A stretch of DNA of 64,000 bases, taken from the NCBI RefSeq assembly GCF_009746715.1, contig NZ_VRKW01000001.1, positions 806,001 through 870,000 of the forward strand, in the 5' to 3' direction. Below are positions 21,010 through 30,926 of the stretch, piece by piece. The notes under the pieces were generated by a model. That model did not search any database, was not told the origin of the DNA, and saw only the letters and a list, made by a program, of their open reading frames with translations. A program made the position numbers and the translations under genes. This stretch comes from Ketobacter sp. MCCC 1A13808 (GTDB lineage Bacteria; Pseudomonadota; Gammaproteobacteria; Pseudomonadales; Ketobacteraceae). Positions within the stretch are counted from its first letter, which is position 1, and every line of letters begins with the position of its first letter.

Positions 21010-22721
21010 GTGTTGGGTGGAACCGGTTTCGGCAAACCCACCAGCGTTTCCACCGCTTTATCAGGTGGAATATTTTTCACCCTCAACAAGCCGGCCATGA
21101 CCCTTGAAAAAACCGGTGCTGCAACCTGGCCACCGTAGTACACACCACCTTTGGGATCGTCGATCACCACTACCAATGCAATGGCAGGATCCTCCACCGG
21201 TGCAACCCCGGCGAACATAGCCAGATACTGATGATCCTGGTATCCATTGCTACTAACTTTATGCACGGTGCCGGTTTTGCCCGCCACACGGTAGCCCGGA
21301 ACACGGGCTTTGCGTGCAGTGCCACGCTCGTCAACAACCCCTTCCATCATGTGCAACACCGCATTCGCCACGGTTTCATCCAGCACCCGCTCACCCTTAA
21401 CGTCGCCGTCTACTTTCAGCAAACTAATCTGTCGTTTGATGCCCCCAGAACCTAGCACTGCATAAGCTTGCGCCATCTGTAAAGCGGTAACGGAAAGTCC
21501 ATAACCATACGACAATGTAGCGACCTCAATCGGACGCCAACGCGAACGCGCCGGAAGCATTCCGACGCTTTCACCGGGGAAACCGACCCCTGTCGCTTCA
21601 CCCAGGCCAATCCGGTGGAAAAACGCGCTTAGCGCACCGGACTCCATGGACAGTGCAAGCTTGCTGGCACCTACATTGCTGGACTTTGCGATGACTTTTC
21701 CCAGGTCAATCACCCCGTAATTCGCCATGTCGCGGATGGATTTACTACCAACCCGCAAATATCCGGGGGACGTATCTAATTTACTGTGCACCTGCCATTT
21801 GCCACTTTCCAGCGCCGCAGCCACGGTGAACGGTTTTACTGTCGATCCCGGCTCAAAAACATCTGTAACGGCTCGATTACGAAAGTTTTCAACGTCCTTA
21901 CGGGTGCGATTGTTCGGGTTATACGACGGGTGATTCACCAGCGCCAAGACTTCACCGGTCTTAATATCGATAGCTACGGCACTCCCGGAGGTTGCCTTAT
22001 ATTCCGTAACAGCGGAAAGCAATTCGCGGTAGGCCAGATACTGCGCTCGCAAATCGATACTCAGGGTAATATTGCTGCCCGGTGCAGGAGCGTTGATTAA
22101 TCCGACATCTTTGATGATACGATGTCGCAAGTCTTTGATTACGCGTTTCTTGCCCGCCTCTCCCTGCAAATATTGATCAAAAGACAATTCAATGCCTTCC
22201 TGACCTTCTTCATCTATATTAGAAAAACCAACCAGATGACTGGTCACTTCTCCAGCGGGATAATAGCGACGGTGCTCCTCAACTCCGTAAACACCCGGGA
22301 TGCTCAGGCTGAGAATGCTTTCCGCCTTGGAAGGATTCATGTGACGGCGCAAATAAATGAACTGTTTATTTTGATTTCTCAAAATACGATCGCGCAATCT
22401 GGCTTCTGTGTAACCGGTTTTTTCTGCCAGAAAACCCCAGGCGTACTGGGCATCAATCAATTCTTTGGGATTCGCCCAAATGGATTTAACGGGCGTACTA
22501 ACCGCTAAAGGTTCACCGTTCCGATCCTCAATTATGCCGCGATAGGCCGGGATTTTTTCTATGCGAACCACACGACGGTCACCCTGGTCCTGTAAAAAGC
22601 CCTGTGATTCAATCTGCAAATATAACAATCGGCCAACAACAGTCATAGCAAGCAGCACGAAAAGCACCAGTACAGCACCATAGCGCCAACTGAACGCCAG
22701 TTTTCCCTGAGCCGTACTCAT
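21006..22721 (-). CDS. ftsI: Septal peptidoglycan transpeptidase FtsI (PBP3)
   Basis: FtsI crosslinks septal peptidoglycan in complex with FtsW. The 571 residues show one N-terminal membrane anchor (about 15-36), the pedestal domain, and a class B transpeptidase domain with S293-T-V-K296 (nucleophile serine), S347-S-N349 and K482-T-G484. All catalytic motifs are intact. It sits between ftsL and murE with ATGA overlaps on both sides. Confidence 0.98.
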   Translation of the reverse strand: MSTAQGKLAFSWRYGAVLVLFVLLAMTVVGRLLYLQIESQGFLQDQGDRRVVRIEKIPAYRGIIEDRNGEPLAVSTPVKSIWANPKELIDAQYAWGFLAEKTGYTEARLRDRILRNQNKQFIYLRRHMNPSKAESILSLSIPGVYGVEEHRRYYPAGEVTSHLVGFSNIDEEGQEGIELSFDQYLQGEAGKKRVIKDLRHRIIKDVGLINAPAPGSNITLSIDLRAQYLAYRELLSAVTEYKATSGSAVAIDIKTGEVLALVNHPSYNPNNRTRKDVENFRNRAVTDVFEPGSTVKPFTVAAALESGKWQVHSKLDTSPGYLRVGSKSIRDMANYGVIDLGKVIAKSSNVGASKLALSMESGALSAFFHRIGLGEATGVGFPGESVGMLPARSRWRPIEVATLSYGYGLSVTALQMAQAYAVLGSGGIKRQISLLKVDGDVKGERVLDETVANAVLHMMEGVVDERGTARKARVPGYRVAGKTGTVHKVSSNGYQDHQYLAMFAGVAPVEDPAIALVVVIDDPKGGVYYGGQVAAPVFSRVMAGLLRVKNIPPDKAVETLVGLPKPVPPNT

Positions 22722-23008
22722 CGTTCCACCATGATTATCTCGCTGGGCGAAGGCACCCGCATCCTTAATTTTGAACCTGCCAGTTGCTCGACGCGGTTAT
22801 AGGAACCCCAAGTGCTCTGCTCCAGCAATAACTGCCCCCACTCCACTTGCATGGAATTGTTTTTCTTCTGCAAAAATTGGTGCTTGGCTACCAGGCGCCG
22901 GGTTTCAAAACTGGAATAAATGACCGCTATACAGGATACAAGCACGGCCATAAACGCGATCACTACTAGCATCCATGCTTTACTGGAATTGGCCGGACAG
23001 GCAATCAT
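22718..23008 (-). CDS. ftsL: Cell division protein FtsL
   Basis: FtsL is a small bitopic protein that forms a coiled coil with FtsB and recruits FtsQ and FtsW/FtsI. The 96 residues hold a membrane segment at about 11-31 followed by a heptad-like helix (about 38-75). Sequence alone is weak, but the position between rsmH and ftsI with ATGA overlaps at both ends makes the call secure. Confidence 0.94.
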   Translation of the reverse strand: MIACPANSSKAWMLVVIAFMAVLVSCIAVIYSSFETRRLVAKHQFLQKKNNSMQVEWGQLLLEQSTWGSYNRVEQLAGSKLRMRVPSPSEIIMVER

Positions 23009-23943
23009 GATAACTTCTCCGCGACTCGCATAATGGCGCTTCGTGCGCGAACATTCCGGGCCACTTCCTCGTCACTGGCTTTAATCGCTTTGCCCAGACT
23101 GCGTAATTCCCGCTGCACCATCTCATCACGAACCGGCAGATGCCGGGGGAGCGGTTCGCCTTTTTCTTTGCGTTGAATAAACCTTTTAACAATCCGGTCT
23201 TCTAGCGAATGGAAACTGATAACGACTAAGTGGCCACCCTGCTTTAACACAGCCAGGCATTGATCCAGCGTGTCGGCCAAGTCGTCAAGTTCACGATTGA
23301 TATAAATCCGGATAGCCTGAAAAGATCGGGTTGCCGGATGCTTGCCTTTTTCTCGGGAAGGGCTCGCCTTGGCAATAACTCCAGCTAACTGAGCTGTGGT
23401 CGTCAGTGGCTGCTGGTCTCGGTATTCGACAATGGCCCGGGCAATCCGCCTAGAGAAACGCTCCTCACCGAACTCTTTCAATATTGTGGCGATCTCGTCA
23501 GCGCCTGCTACGTTCAACCAGTCCGCCGCTGTTCTTCCGGCCTGGTTATTCATGCGCATATCCAGCGGGCCGTCGTTCATAAAGCTAAAACCACGCTCCG
23601 GATCATCCAACTGCGGCGAGGAAACGCCCAGGTCCAACAAAACGCCGTCAATCTGTCCCGTCAACCCGCGCTGAGCAATGACCTGCTCCAGATCAGCAAA
23701 AGAGGTGTGGACGATATTAAAACGGGCATCCGATTCGGCCAGTTTCGTACCGGCCCGAATGGCCTCGGGATCTTTATCCAAACCAATAAGACCACCGTCT
23801 GCGGACAAGCGTGCCAACACCTGAAATGAGTGGCCGCCTCGACCGAAAGTTGCGTCAATGTATACACCAGACAGGTTTGTCACTAGAGCCTCTACCGCTT
23901 CGTCAAGGAGTACGGTTTCGTGTTTCAATTCTCGGACTTCCAT
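23005..23943 (-). CDS. rsmH: 16S rRNA (cytosine(1402)-N(4))-methyltransferase RsmH
   Basis: RsmH (MraW) methylates N4 of C1402 in the ribosomal P site, using S-adenosylmethionine. The SAM-binding loop DATFGRGGHS and the conserved LLDLGVSSPQLD and RSFQAIRI motifs are present. The ATG at 23943 shares a base with the mraZ stop (TGATG) and gives 312 residues; an adjacent GTG at 23946 would add one residue. Second gene of the division cluster. Confidence 0.98.
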   Translation of the reverse strand: MEVRELKHETVLLDEAVEALVTNLSGVYIDATFGRGGHSFQVLARLSADGGLIGLDKDPEAIRAGTKLAESDARFNIVHTSFADLEQVIAQRGLTGQIDGVLLDLGVSSPQLDDPERGFSFMNDGPLDMRMNNQAGRTAADWLNVAGADEIATILKEFGEERFSRRIARAIVEYRDQQPLTTTAQLAGVIAKASPSREKGKHPATRSFQAIRIYINRELDDLADTLDQCLAVLKQGGHLVVISFHSLEDRIVKRFIQRKEKGEPLPRHLPVRDEMVQRELRSLGKAIKASDEEVARNVRARSAIMRVAEKLS

Positions 23944-24404
23944 CACAGCACCAAAGATTGTGCGAATTCGGGAAGTTCCTCAAGATTGACAGGACCTTCA
24001 TCCACCCAGCCCTGATAACTATCTGACCATTTGTTTTCAGACCAGATTTCGAATTTTTTACCTACGCCCACAAGCATGATTTTTTTATCCAGATCGACTT
24101 TATCCCGCAGTAATTGCGGCAGGCTGACGCGGCCATTACTATCCATTTCAACTTCGGTGGCATAGCCGAATATTAAGCGCTGCAAACGACGGGTCGATGA
24201 GTTTAGCGAGGGCATAGATAGAAGCTTTTGTTCGATTTCCTGCCAATCCGGCAGGGGATGCATGGTGAGGCAGTGACCTTCGAAATCCACGGTGACGACC
24301 AGCTTTCCTTCACAATATTCAGACAACGCTTCACGAAAGCGGCTTGGCATCACCATCCGGCCTTTCGCATCAACACTTAGCGCGCTTGGTCCTCTGAATA
24401 ACAC
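23943..24404 (-). CDS. mraZ: Transcriptional regulator MraZ
   Basis: MraZ is the autorepressor at the head of the division cluster. The 153-residue protein has two SpoVT/AbrB-like halves, each with the DxxGR signature (DAKGRMVMPSRFR and DSNGRVSLPQLLR). The start is GTG at 24404, giving MLFRGPSALS, close to the family start. The upstream DNA carries a four-repeat array that fits its known operator pattern. Confidence 0.96.
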   Translation of the reverse strand: MLFRGPSALSVDAKGRMVMPSRFREALSEYCEGKLVVTVDFEGHCLTMHPLPDWQEIEQKLLSMPSLNSSTRRLQRLIFGYATEVEMDSNGRVSLPQLLRDKVDLDKKIMLVGVGKKFEIWSENKWSDSYQGWVDEGPVNLEELPEFAQSLVL

Positions 24405-24485
24405 GTCTTATATTACCTATATGAAGCTAGACGTTCCGTAGCTTTCGACACCCATCGACATGGAGGCTCAGAACCGACCCGAACA

Positions 24486-24520
24486 CACCATTTTAAACCA
24501 CTACATCCCACAAACTTCCA
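24486..24520 (-). promoter_or_regulatory. Predicted MraZ operator (four TGG repeats)
   Basis: Read on the minus strand, TGG occurs at 24520-24518, 24510-24508, 24500-24498 and 24490-24488, an exact 10-bp period (TGGAA, TGGGA, TGGTT, TGGTG with 5-bp spacers). Escherichia coli MraZ is known to bind TGGGN direct repeats separated by 5 nt upstream of mraZ. The array lies about 85-115 bp before the mraZ start. Function is inferred from the match and position. Confidence 0.75.
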
Positions 24521-24815
24521 CAATGTGACACCTTAAGCACACTATAGGGAGCGGTACGGGTTATTGTCAAGCCGAAAGGACAGTCAAAAACGTGAATTTG
24601 ATACGGAAAAACAAAGACTTAGGACGACAAGGATATCCTGCAGTGCGCACAAAGCGAACAAAAAAATAAGTCAAAACAGTCAGATAGAAGCCACTCTTAA
24701 TGTGGCTTCAAGCGACAGAGAACATTTCGAGATATAAGGCAGGGAATTTTTAGAACAATGGTTATTACACCGGGGGCGGATTGAGCGTCAGGGGCTCAAT
24801 CCGGGCAAAAAATAT
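24521..24815. other. Non-coding stretch between mraZ promoter region and rnpB
   Basis: No credible coding frame is seen. It holds a 10-bp palindrome AGGATATCCT (24630-24639), an 8-bp perfect hairpin (24687-24694 with 24702-24709, 7-nt loop) and a 10-bp hairpin (24777-24786 with 24794-24803). Neither hairpin has a T run beyond it on either strand. The mraZ promoter should lie at the low-coordinate end of this stretch. Confidence 0.6.
24777..24803 (-). terminator. Hairpin just past the rnpB 3' end, possible terminator
   Basis: A perfect 10-bp stem CGGATTGAGC with a 7-nt loop lies 12 bp beyond the rnpB 3' end on the minus strand. A T6 run precedes the stem and none follows, so it is not a standard intrinsic terminator; it may stabilise or help process the rnpB precursor. 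Confidence 0.4.
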
Positions 24816-25172
24816 AGAGTCAGCCGATAAGCCGGGTTCTGTCGTGGACAGTCATTCCTCTGGGACGCGCGTCACCGTGCGCCTCTAGCAACCTACCCGA
24901 ATCCAGCGCGGGTCACGCCAATGGATTCCTATTTGGTCTTGCTCCGGGTGGGGTTTTCCATCGCCACGATCTGTTACCAGTCGCGCGGTGCGCTCTTACC
25001 GCACCTTTTCAACCTTACCGGCCAGCGAACTGGCTTAGGCGGTATACTTTCTGCTGCACTTTCCGTCGGTTTTCACCGCCCAGGCGTTACCTGGCACCTT
25101 ACCCTATGGAGCCCGGACTTTCCTCCCCCGACCAGGACAAACCTGATCAAGAGCGACTGCCTGGCTGACTCT
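24816..25172 (-). ncRNA. rnpB: RNase P RNA (class A)
   Basis: RnpB is the catalytic RNA that trims tRNA 5' leaders, working with the RnpA protein. On the minus strand the universally conserved core GAGGAAAGTCCGGGC (25125-25111) and the 3' core ACAGAACCCGGCTTATCGG (near 24842-24824) are both present. The ends pair as helix P1 (AGAGTCAGCC at the 5' end with GGCTGACTCT at the 3' end), which sets the boundaries and a length of about 357 nt. It lies between rsmI and mraZ, as in Pseudomonas. Confidence 0.95.
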
Positions 25173-25213
25173 AGTTGAGCAAAATACGCCTAAGGGGTTA
25201 AGGAATCAAGCAA

Positions 25214-26059
25214 TTATTCATTGCTGTTTGCAATTGCGGCCTCATAAAGCGCGTTTTTTGCCACTCCACTTAATTCGGAAACCAAAGCACAGGCTTTCTT
25301 CAAGGGCATACTTTGATGTGCCAGGTTCAACGCCCGCAATACAGAAGGGTCAATACTAGGCACCCGCCCTGCATCCTGCACCCCCTCTATTAAAACCACG
25401 AATTCGCCTTTACGGTGGGCATCACTTTCAAGCAGCCAATCCCTCAATTGTCGACCCGTACCCGTCCTGACTGTTTCAAAGGTTTTCGTGATTTCTTTTA
25501 CCAGCGCCATCGTCCTGTCTTCACCCAAAACCAGCTCGGCATCCGCGATACAATCTAAAATGCGCTTGGGTGATTCATATAAAACCAACGTCGCCCGCTC
25601 ATTAACAAATTGCTCCAGCTGTGCCCGGCGCGCCTGCTGCTTTGCCGACAAAAAGCCGACAAACAGAAACCGGTCGGTGGGCAACCCCGCAATAGAAAGT
25701 GCCGCTATTGCAGCACAAGGCCCTGGAATAGCTACAACGCTGCCCCCCTGCTCACGCACACCGCGAACCAGACGATAACCCGGGTCACTGATCAAGGGAG
25801 TACCCGCATCCGAGATTAACGCTATCGACTGTCCTTGATTGAGCACATCGAGCAACGCGGTTATTTTGTCTGCTTCATTATGATCGTGCACGGCCATCAT
25901 TTTCGTAGCGATCCCGTAATGATCAAGCAACTTACGACTATGGCGTGTGTCTTCCGCTGCAATTATGTCGACTTGTTTCAAAACATCCACAGCGCGATAC
26001 GTGATATCCTTGAGATTCCCTATGGGTGTTGCGACAATATACAAACTTCCAGTCGACAT
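25214..26059 (-). CDS. rsmI: 16S rRNA (cytidine(1402)-2'-O)-methyltransferase RsmI
   Basis: RsmI adds the 2'-O-methyl group to C1402 of 16S rRNA, the same nucleotide that RsmH methylates on N4. The 281-residue protein belongs to the tetrapyrrole methylase fold: N-terminal VATPIGNLKDIT, then EDTRHSRKLLDHYGI, SDAGTPLISDPGY and the proline-rich IPGPCAAIAAL SAM-site region. It is divergent from lpoA, with 23 bp between the starts, the standard arrangement. Confidence 0.97.
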   Translation of the reverse strand: MSTGSLYIVATPIGNLKDITYRAVDVLKQVDIIAAEDTRHSRKLLDHYGIATKMMAVHDHNEADKITALLDVLNQGQSIALISDAGTPLISDPGYRLVRGVREQGGSVVAIPGPCAAIAALSIAGLPTDRFLFVGFLSAKQQARRAQLEQFVNERATLVLYESPKRILDCIADAELVLGEDRTMALVKEITKTFETVRTGTGRQLRDWLLESDAHRKGEFVVLIEGVQDAGRVPSIDPSVLRALNLAHQSMPLKKACALVSELSGVAKNALYEAAIANSNE

Positions 26060-27997
26060 AGCGTTACGAGCCTAATACCAGTATGAATTCACGTCATTTA
26101 ACACAGCTTACCACAGTTGCGCTAACCCTTTGGTGCTTGCTACTGGCGGCTTGTACACCTAGCCCCCCAATCGGTCAACAAGATCCTGTAACAGAAACAT
26201 CGCAAACGAACGCTATCAATCAAATGCTCAAACGAGCAAAAACGCTTTCATCACCAGAATCGGAAAAGCTGTTAATCGAAGCCTCCTCCTTGTTACTGGA
26301 ACAAAGTAAAACTGCAAAGGCCAAACGCATACTCAGCACCATCAATCCAGCTAACCTGGATGACTCCAGCAAAGCCAGGCTGGTGCTGGCTCTGTCCAAG
26401 GTCGCAATTGCTGAAGGCGATTACCCGCTTGCAGAAGAACTGCTCACGACCGATAAGCTGGGCCTGATTACCGCTTCCAACCACCTGGACACAGAGCTTC
26501 TAAACGAGATCAGCCTACTCCGCGCCCAAACCTGGGAGCTGACCGGTAACTTTCTTGCCGCGGCCAGAGAACGAATTTTTGTCAGCCCCATGCTCGCGGA
26601 AGTTGAAATTGCAGAACAAAACCACGAGCAAATCTGGAGCGACCTTGTCAATGTTCCAGTAGAAACGCTTGAACAACTATCGAAAACCGTCGCAGTGCCT
26701 GAAATTCAAGGCTGGCTGGAGTTAGCGTGGGTATACAAAGGCCTGCAGGACGACCTTGACCGCCAACTCGATGCATTGAATTCCTGGCAACAACGATATC
26801 CGGTTCACCCCGCTGCTACCAACCTCCCGGGCGCCTTGAAAGTTGTCCAGGAGCTGAGCGCTAATCGCCCTACGCAAGTGGCCATTTTGCTACCGATGCA
26901 AGGAAAATATCGTTTAGCGGCAGAGGCAATACTTAACGGATTTATGACCGCTCACTTCCGCAACCGGCCCAGCAGTCCGGAGAGCAAACAGGACTTAACC
27001 ATTCGTGTCTATGACACTCACGATGTGAATCAATTTTCCCAAATTTACCAGCGCGCGGTTTCTGAAGGTGCCGACATTATTCTGGGGCCGCTACAAAAAG
27101 AAAACCTACGCACACTAACGCAAAGCCCGGATGAGTTACCGATTACCACCATCGCACTGAATCAGGAGCTGGGGAATGCAGAAACACCTCATAACCTTTA
27201 CCAGTTTGGCCTTTCGCCTGAGGACGACGCAGTACAGGTCGCCGATCATGCAAGAAAATACAATTTCAGCCGTGCGGCCGTCTTATACCAGGACAACCCC
27301 TGGTGGAGTCGAGCCTACGCCGCCTTTACAAAACAATGGATGACGGCTGAGGGTGAAATTACAAGCGCAGCCAGCTTTGAAAGCCAGGACAAAATGGCAA
27401 ACGCAATCAAGCAAATGCTACTGGTTCATCAAAGTGAGTTGCGGGCGCAACAACTGAAGCGAATGATAGGCAAAGATTTTGAGTTTCAACCACGAAGACG
27501 CCAGGATATTGATTTCATTTTCCTGATCGCCTCTCCGGAGCAAGCGCGCCAGATACGACCGCTGCTCGACTTCTACTACGCACAAGATATCCCCGTCATA
27601 GCCGGCTCACAGATTTACAGCGGGGAGCCCTCCCCCCAAAATGATCGCGACTTAAATGGCATTGAATTTTGCGACATTCCCTGGTTACTTGAAAAACCAG
27701 ACGCTTTGCATACGGCGATGTACAAAGCCTGGCCAAAAGCGGATCACCGTTACTTCAGGCTGAACGCGATGGGGGTGGACGCCTACAGACTGCAATCCAG
27801 ACTGCAACTTCTCACGCAGATACCGGATGCCGGCTTGTTCGGCGCGACCGGAAACTTAACGGTAGGCCTTGATAAACGAGTACACAGGGAGTTAAGTTGG
27901 GCCGTTATAAAAAAGGGTCGACCACAACTTCTTCCTAAAATCGTTGATACGGAAGTTATGGAAAGCACGCCGGTCATACCAAGAGCACAAGGACGAT

Positions 27998-29019
<1,022 letters not shown>

Positions 29020-29026
29020 CAGAGAA

Positions 29027-29431
29027 TTATTTAACCACCTTGAGGGAGGGCTTTCCGCTTGGTTTGGTGGAGTCCTCATCTTTAGATTTAGTGCGCTCCC
29101 GTCGATTCTCCGGGGGCGGAATTTCGTCTTCATCAAAGAACATGCCTTTGCCATTTTCTTTGGCATAAATGGCGAGAATAGAACCAATCGGGACGTAAAG
29201 GTTGCGCGCTTTGCCACCGAAGCGGGCCGAAAACTCAACCTCTTCATTGCCCATGTGCAAATTTCTGATAGCCGTAGGGGCCAGATTCAGAATGATCCGG
29301 CCTTCGCTTATGAACTCACTGGGCACTTGAACCAGGGGATAACCTGCATTCACCAACAGATAAGGAGTGAATTCGTTATCCAGAATCCACTCGTAAACTG
29401 CACGTATAAAATAAGGGCGACTTGGTGTCAT
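29027..29431 (-). CDS. sspB: ClpXP protease specificity-enhancing factor SspB
   Basis: SspB delivers ssrA-tagged and other substrates to ClpXP. Read from the ATG at 29431 it has 134 residues: a folded SspB domain to about residue 100 (starting MTPSRPYFIRAVYEW), an acidic flexible linker and the C-terminal ClpX-binding tail LKVVK, matching the LRVVK tail of the enterobacterial protein. It lies downstream of sspA, probably in one operon. Confidence 0.95.
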   Translation of the reverse strand: MTPSRPYFIRAVYEWILDNEFTPYLLVNAGYPLVQVPSEFISEGRIILNLAPTAIRNLHMGNEEVEFSARFGGKARNLYVPIGSILAIYAKENGKGMFFDEDEIPPPENRRERTKSKDEDSTKPSGKPSLKVVK

Positions 29432-29494
29432 TGTACACTCATAGAAGCACCCGTCACACTGCCGGAGAAACAGCAGCATGGCAGATGTATAGCT

Positions 29495-30127
29495 TTAGAG
29501 ACGCAATTCCCGCTCAGCATCAGACAAACTAGCCTGGAACGATTCGCGAGCAAACAAACGATCCGCGTACGTAATTAGATTACCCGCCTTAGACTTCTGC
29601 AGCTCAATTCCCATGGAAGGCAGGCGCCATAAAATAGGAGCCACACAACAATCAACCAGCGTGAAGTCATCACTCATAAAGAACGGCTTTTCCGAGAATA
29701 TCCCGTCTATGGCAACCAAATTATCCGTCAGTTCCTTGCGGTGCTTGTTAAGAACAGCTTCTTTTTCAGAACCGGCAATCAGAGCATCCACAGAATCACA
29801 CCAATCACGATGAATTCGATGCATCAGCAAGCGGCTGCGGGCTCGCTCGACCGGATACACTGGCAGTAACGGAGGATGAGGAAAACGCTCATCCAGGTAC
29901 TCCATCATGATATTCGGCTCATAGAGCGTCAGCTCCCGGTCCACGAGTGTAGGCAGCTCGTTATAAGGATTCAGAGACGCCAAATCCTCCGGTTTTTCTG
30001 CGGGATCCACGTCTAAAACATCTACCGCCACCCCTTTTTCAGCCAAAACGATGCGCACCCGGTGACAATAATGGTCGCTACCATCCGAGAAAAAAGTCAT
30101 CGAAGAACGTTTTGCAATGACACCCAT
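29495..30127 (-). CDS. sspA: Stringent starvation protein A (GST-like RNA polymerase-binding factor)
   Basis: SspA is a glutathione-S-transferase-fold protein that binds RNA polymerase and supports stationary-phase and stress gene expression. The 210 residues show the thioredoxin-like N-terminal domain (MTFFSDGSDHYCHRVRIVLA) and the helical C-terminal domain. The N-terminus MGVIAKRSSM is the normal family start. It is followed 63 bp later by sspB and preceded by the petABC operon. Confidence 0.95.
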   Translation of the reverse strand: MGVIAKRSSMTFFSDGSDHYCHRVRIVLAEKGVAVDVLDVDPAEKPEDLASLNPYNELPTLVDRELTLYEPNIMMEYLDERFPHPPLLPVYPVERARSRLLMHRIHRDWCDSVDALIAGSEKEAVLNKHRKELTDNLVAIDGIFSEKPFFMSDDFTLVDCCVAPILWRLPSMGIELQKSKAGNLITYADRLFARESFQASLSDAERELRL

Positions 30128-30208
30128 TTATATTCACTCCAACGCTTGTATCAGTTTGATCATGAGCCACAAGCCCGTCATGCCGCTTGCAACCCATTGA
30201 AGGGACAG

Positions 30209-30250
30209 AAAAGGAGAAGGGGCGGAAGCCTTTCGACTTAACCGCCCCAC
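30209..30250 (-). terminator. Probable terminator of the petABC operon
   Basis: A 7-bp GC stem (GGGGCGG 30219-30225 with CCGCCCC 30242-30248), extended by AAG/CTT across a small bulge, is followed on the minus strand by a T- and C-rich run. It lies just past the petC stop and before sspA. Confidence 0.5.
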
Positions 30251-30266
30251 TCCCGAGTTTTCTTAA

Positions 30267-30926
30267 TTAGTGTATATCTTTCCAATATTCCCGATTCAGG
30301 AAATAGACCGGAATAAATAATATTGCCAGAAAAATCAGCACATACACACCAATGCGTTCACGATCCGCTCGAGCCGGTTCAGCCATATAAACCATGTAGT
30401 TAGTCAGATCAGCCATCGACGATTTGAAAGCCTTTTCGCCTAACTCTTCTTCCATGCGCGACAGCACATGGGGCATGCCGACATCCGGAAACACGTGGTT
30501 ATTAACATTCCACGGACGTGATTCATCGGGATAAAAGTTTGTCAGGTAAGAATACACCCAATCCGCGCCGCGCACACGTGCTATCAGCGTCAGATCCGGC
30601 GGTACCGTTCCAAACCATTTCTTCGACAAATCCTTGGGAATCGCAGAGTGCATTACTTCACCAATACGATCCGTGGTGAACATCAGGTTTGCCATCATGA
30701 TATCTGAAGGAATTTCCAAATCCTCAGACACCCGCTCATAACGCATATACTGAGCAGAGTGACAGCCCAGGCAATTATTGACAAAAATCTGGGCTCCACG
30801 CTGGAGAGACACCTTGTCATCCATATTGATTGGCGCTGCAACAATATGCTCGTTATGACCACCACCGGCAGCCATCACCGTCACAGGCATACACAAAACG
30901 ATAATAAGACAAATTAACTTATTCAT
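30267..30926 (-). CDS. petC: Ubiquinol-cytochrome c reductase cytochrome c1
   Basis: Cytochrome c1 of the bc1 complex passes electrons from the Rieske protein to soluble cytochrome c. The 219 residues have a signal peptide (cleavage near residue 20), one CXXCH haem site (C52-LG-C55-H56) and a C-terminal membrane anchor (about 192-211). The distal haem ligand methionine is likely in the NLMF or similar region near residue 90. The ATG shares one base with the petB stop (TAATG). Confidence 0.97.
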   Translation of the reverse strand: MNKLICLIIVLCMPVTVMAAGGGHNEHIVAAPINMDDKVSLQRGAQIFVNNCLGCHSAQYMRYERVSEDLEIPSDIMMANLMFTTDRIGEVMHSAIPKDLSKKWFGTVPPDLTLIARVRGADWVYSYLTNFYPDESRPWNVNNHVFPDVGMPHVLSRMEEELGEKAFKSSMADLTNYMVYMAEPARADRERIGVYVLIFLAILFIPVYFLNREYWKDIH

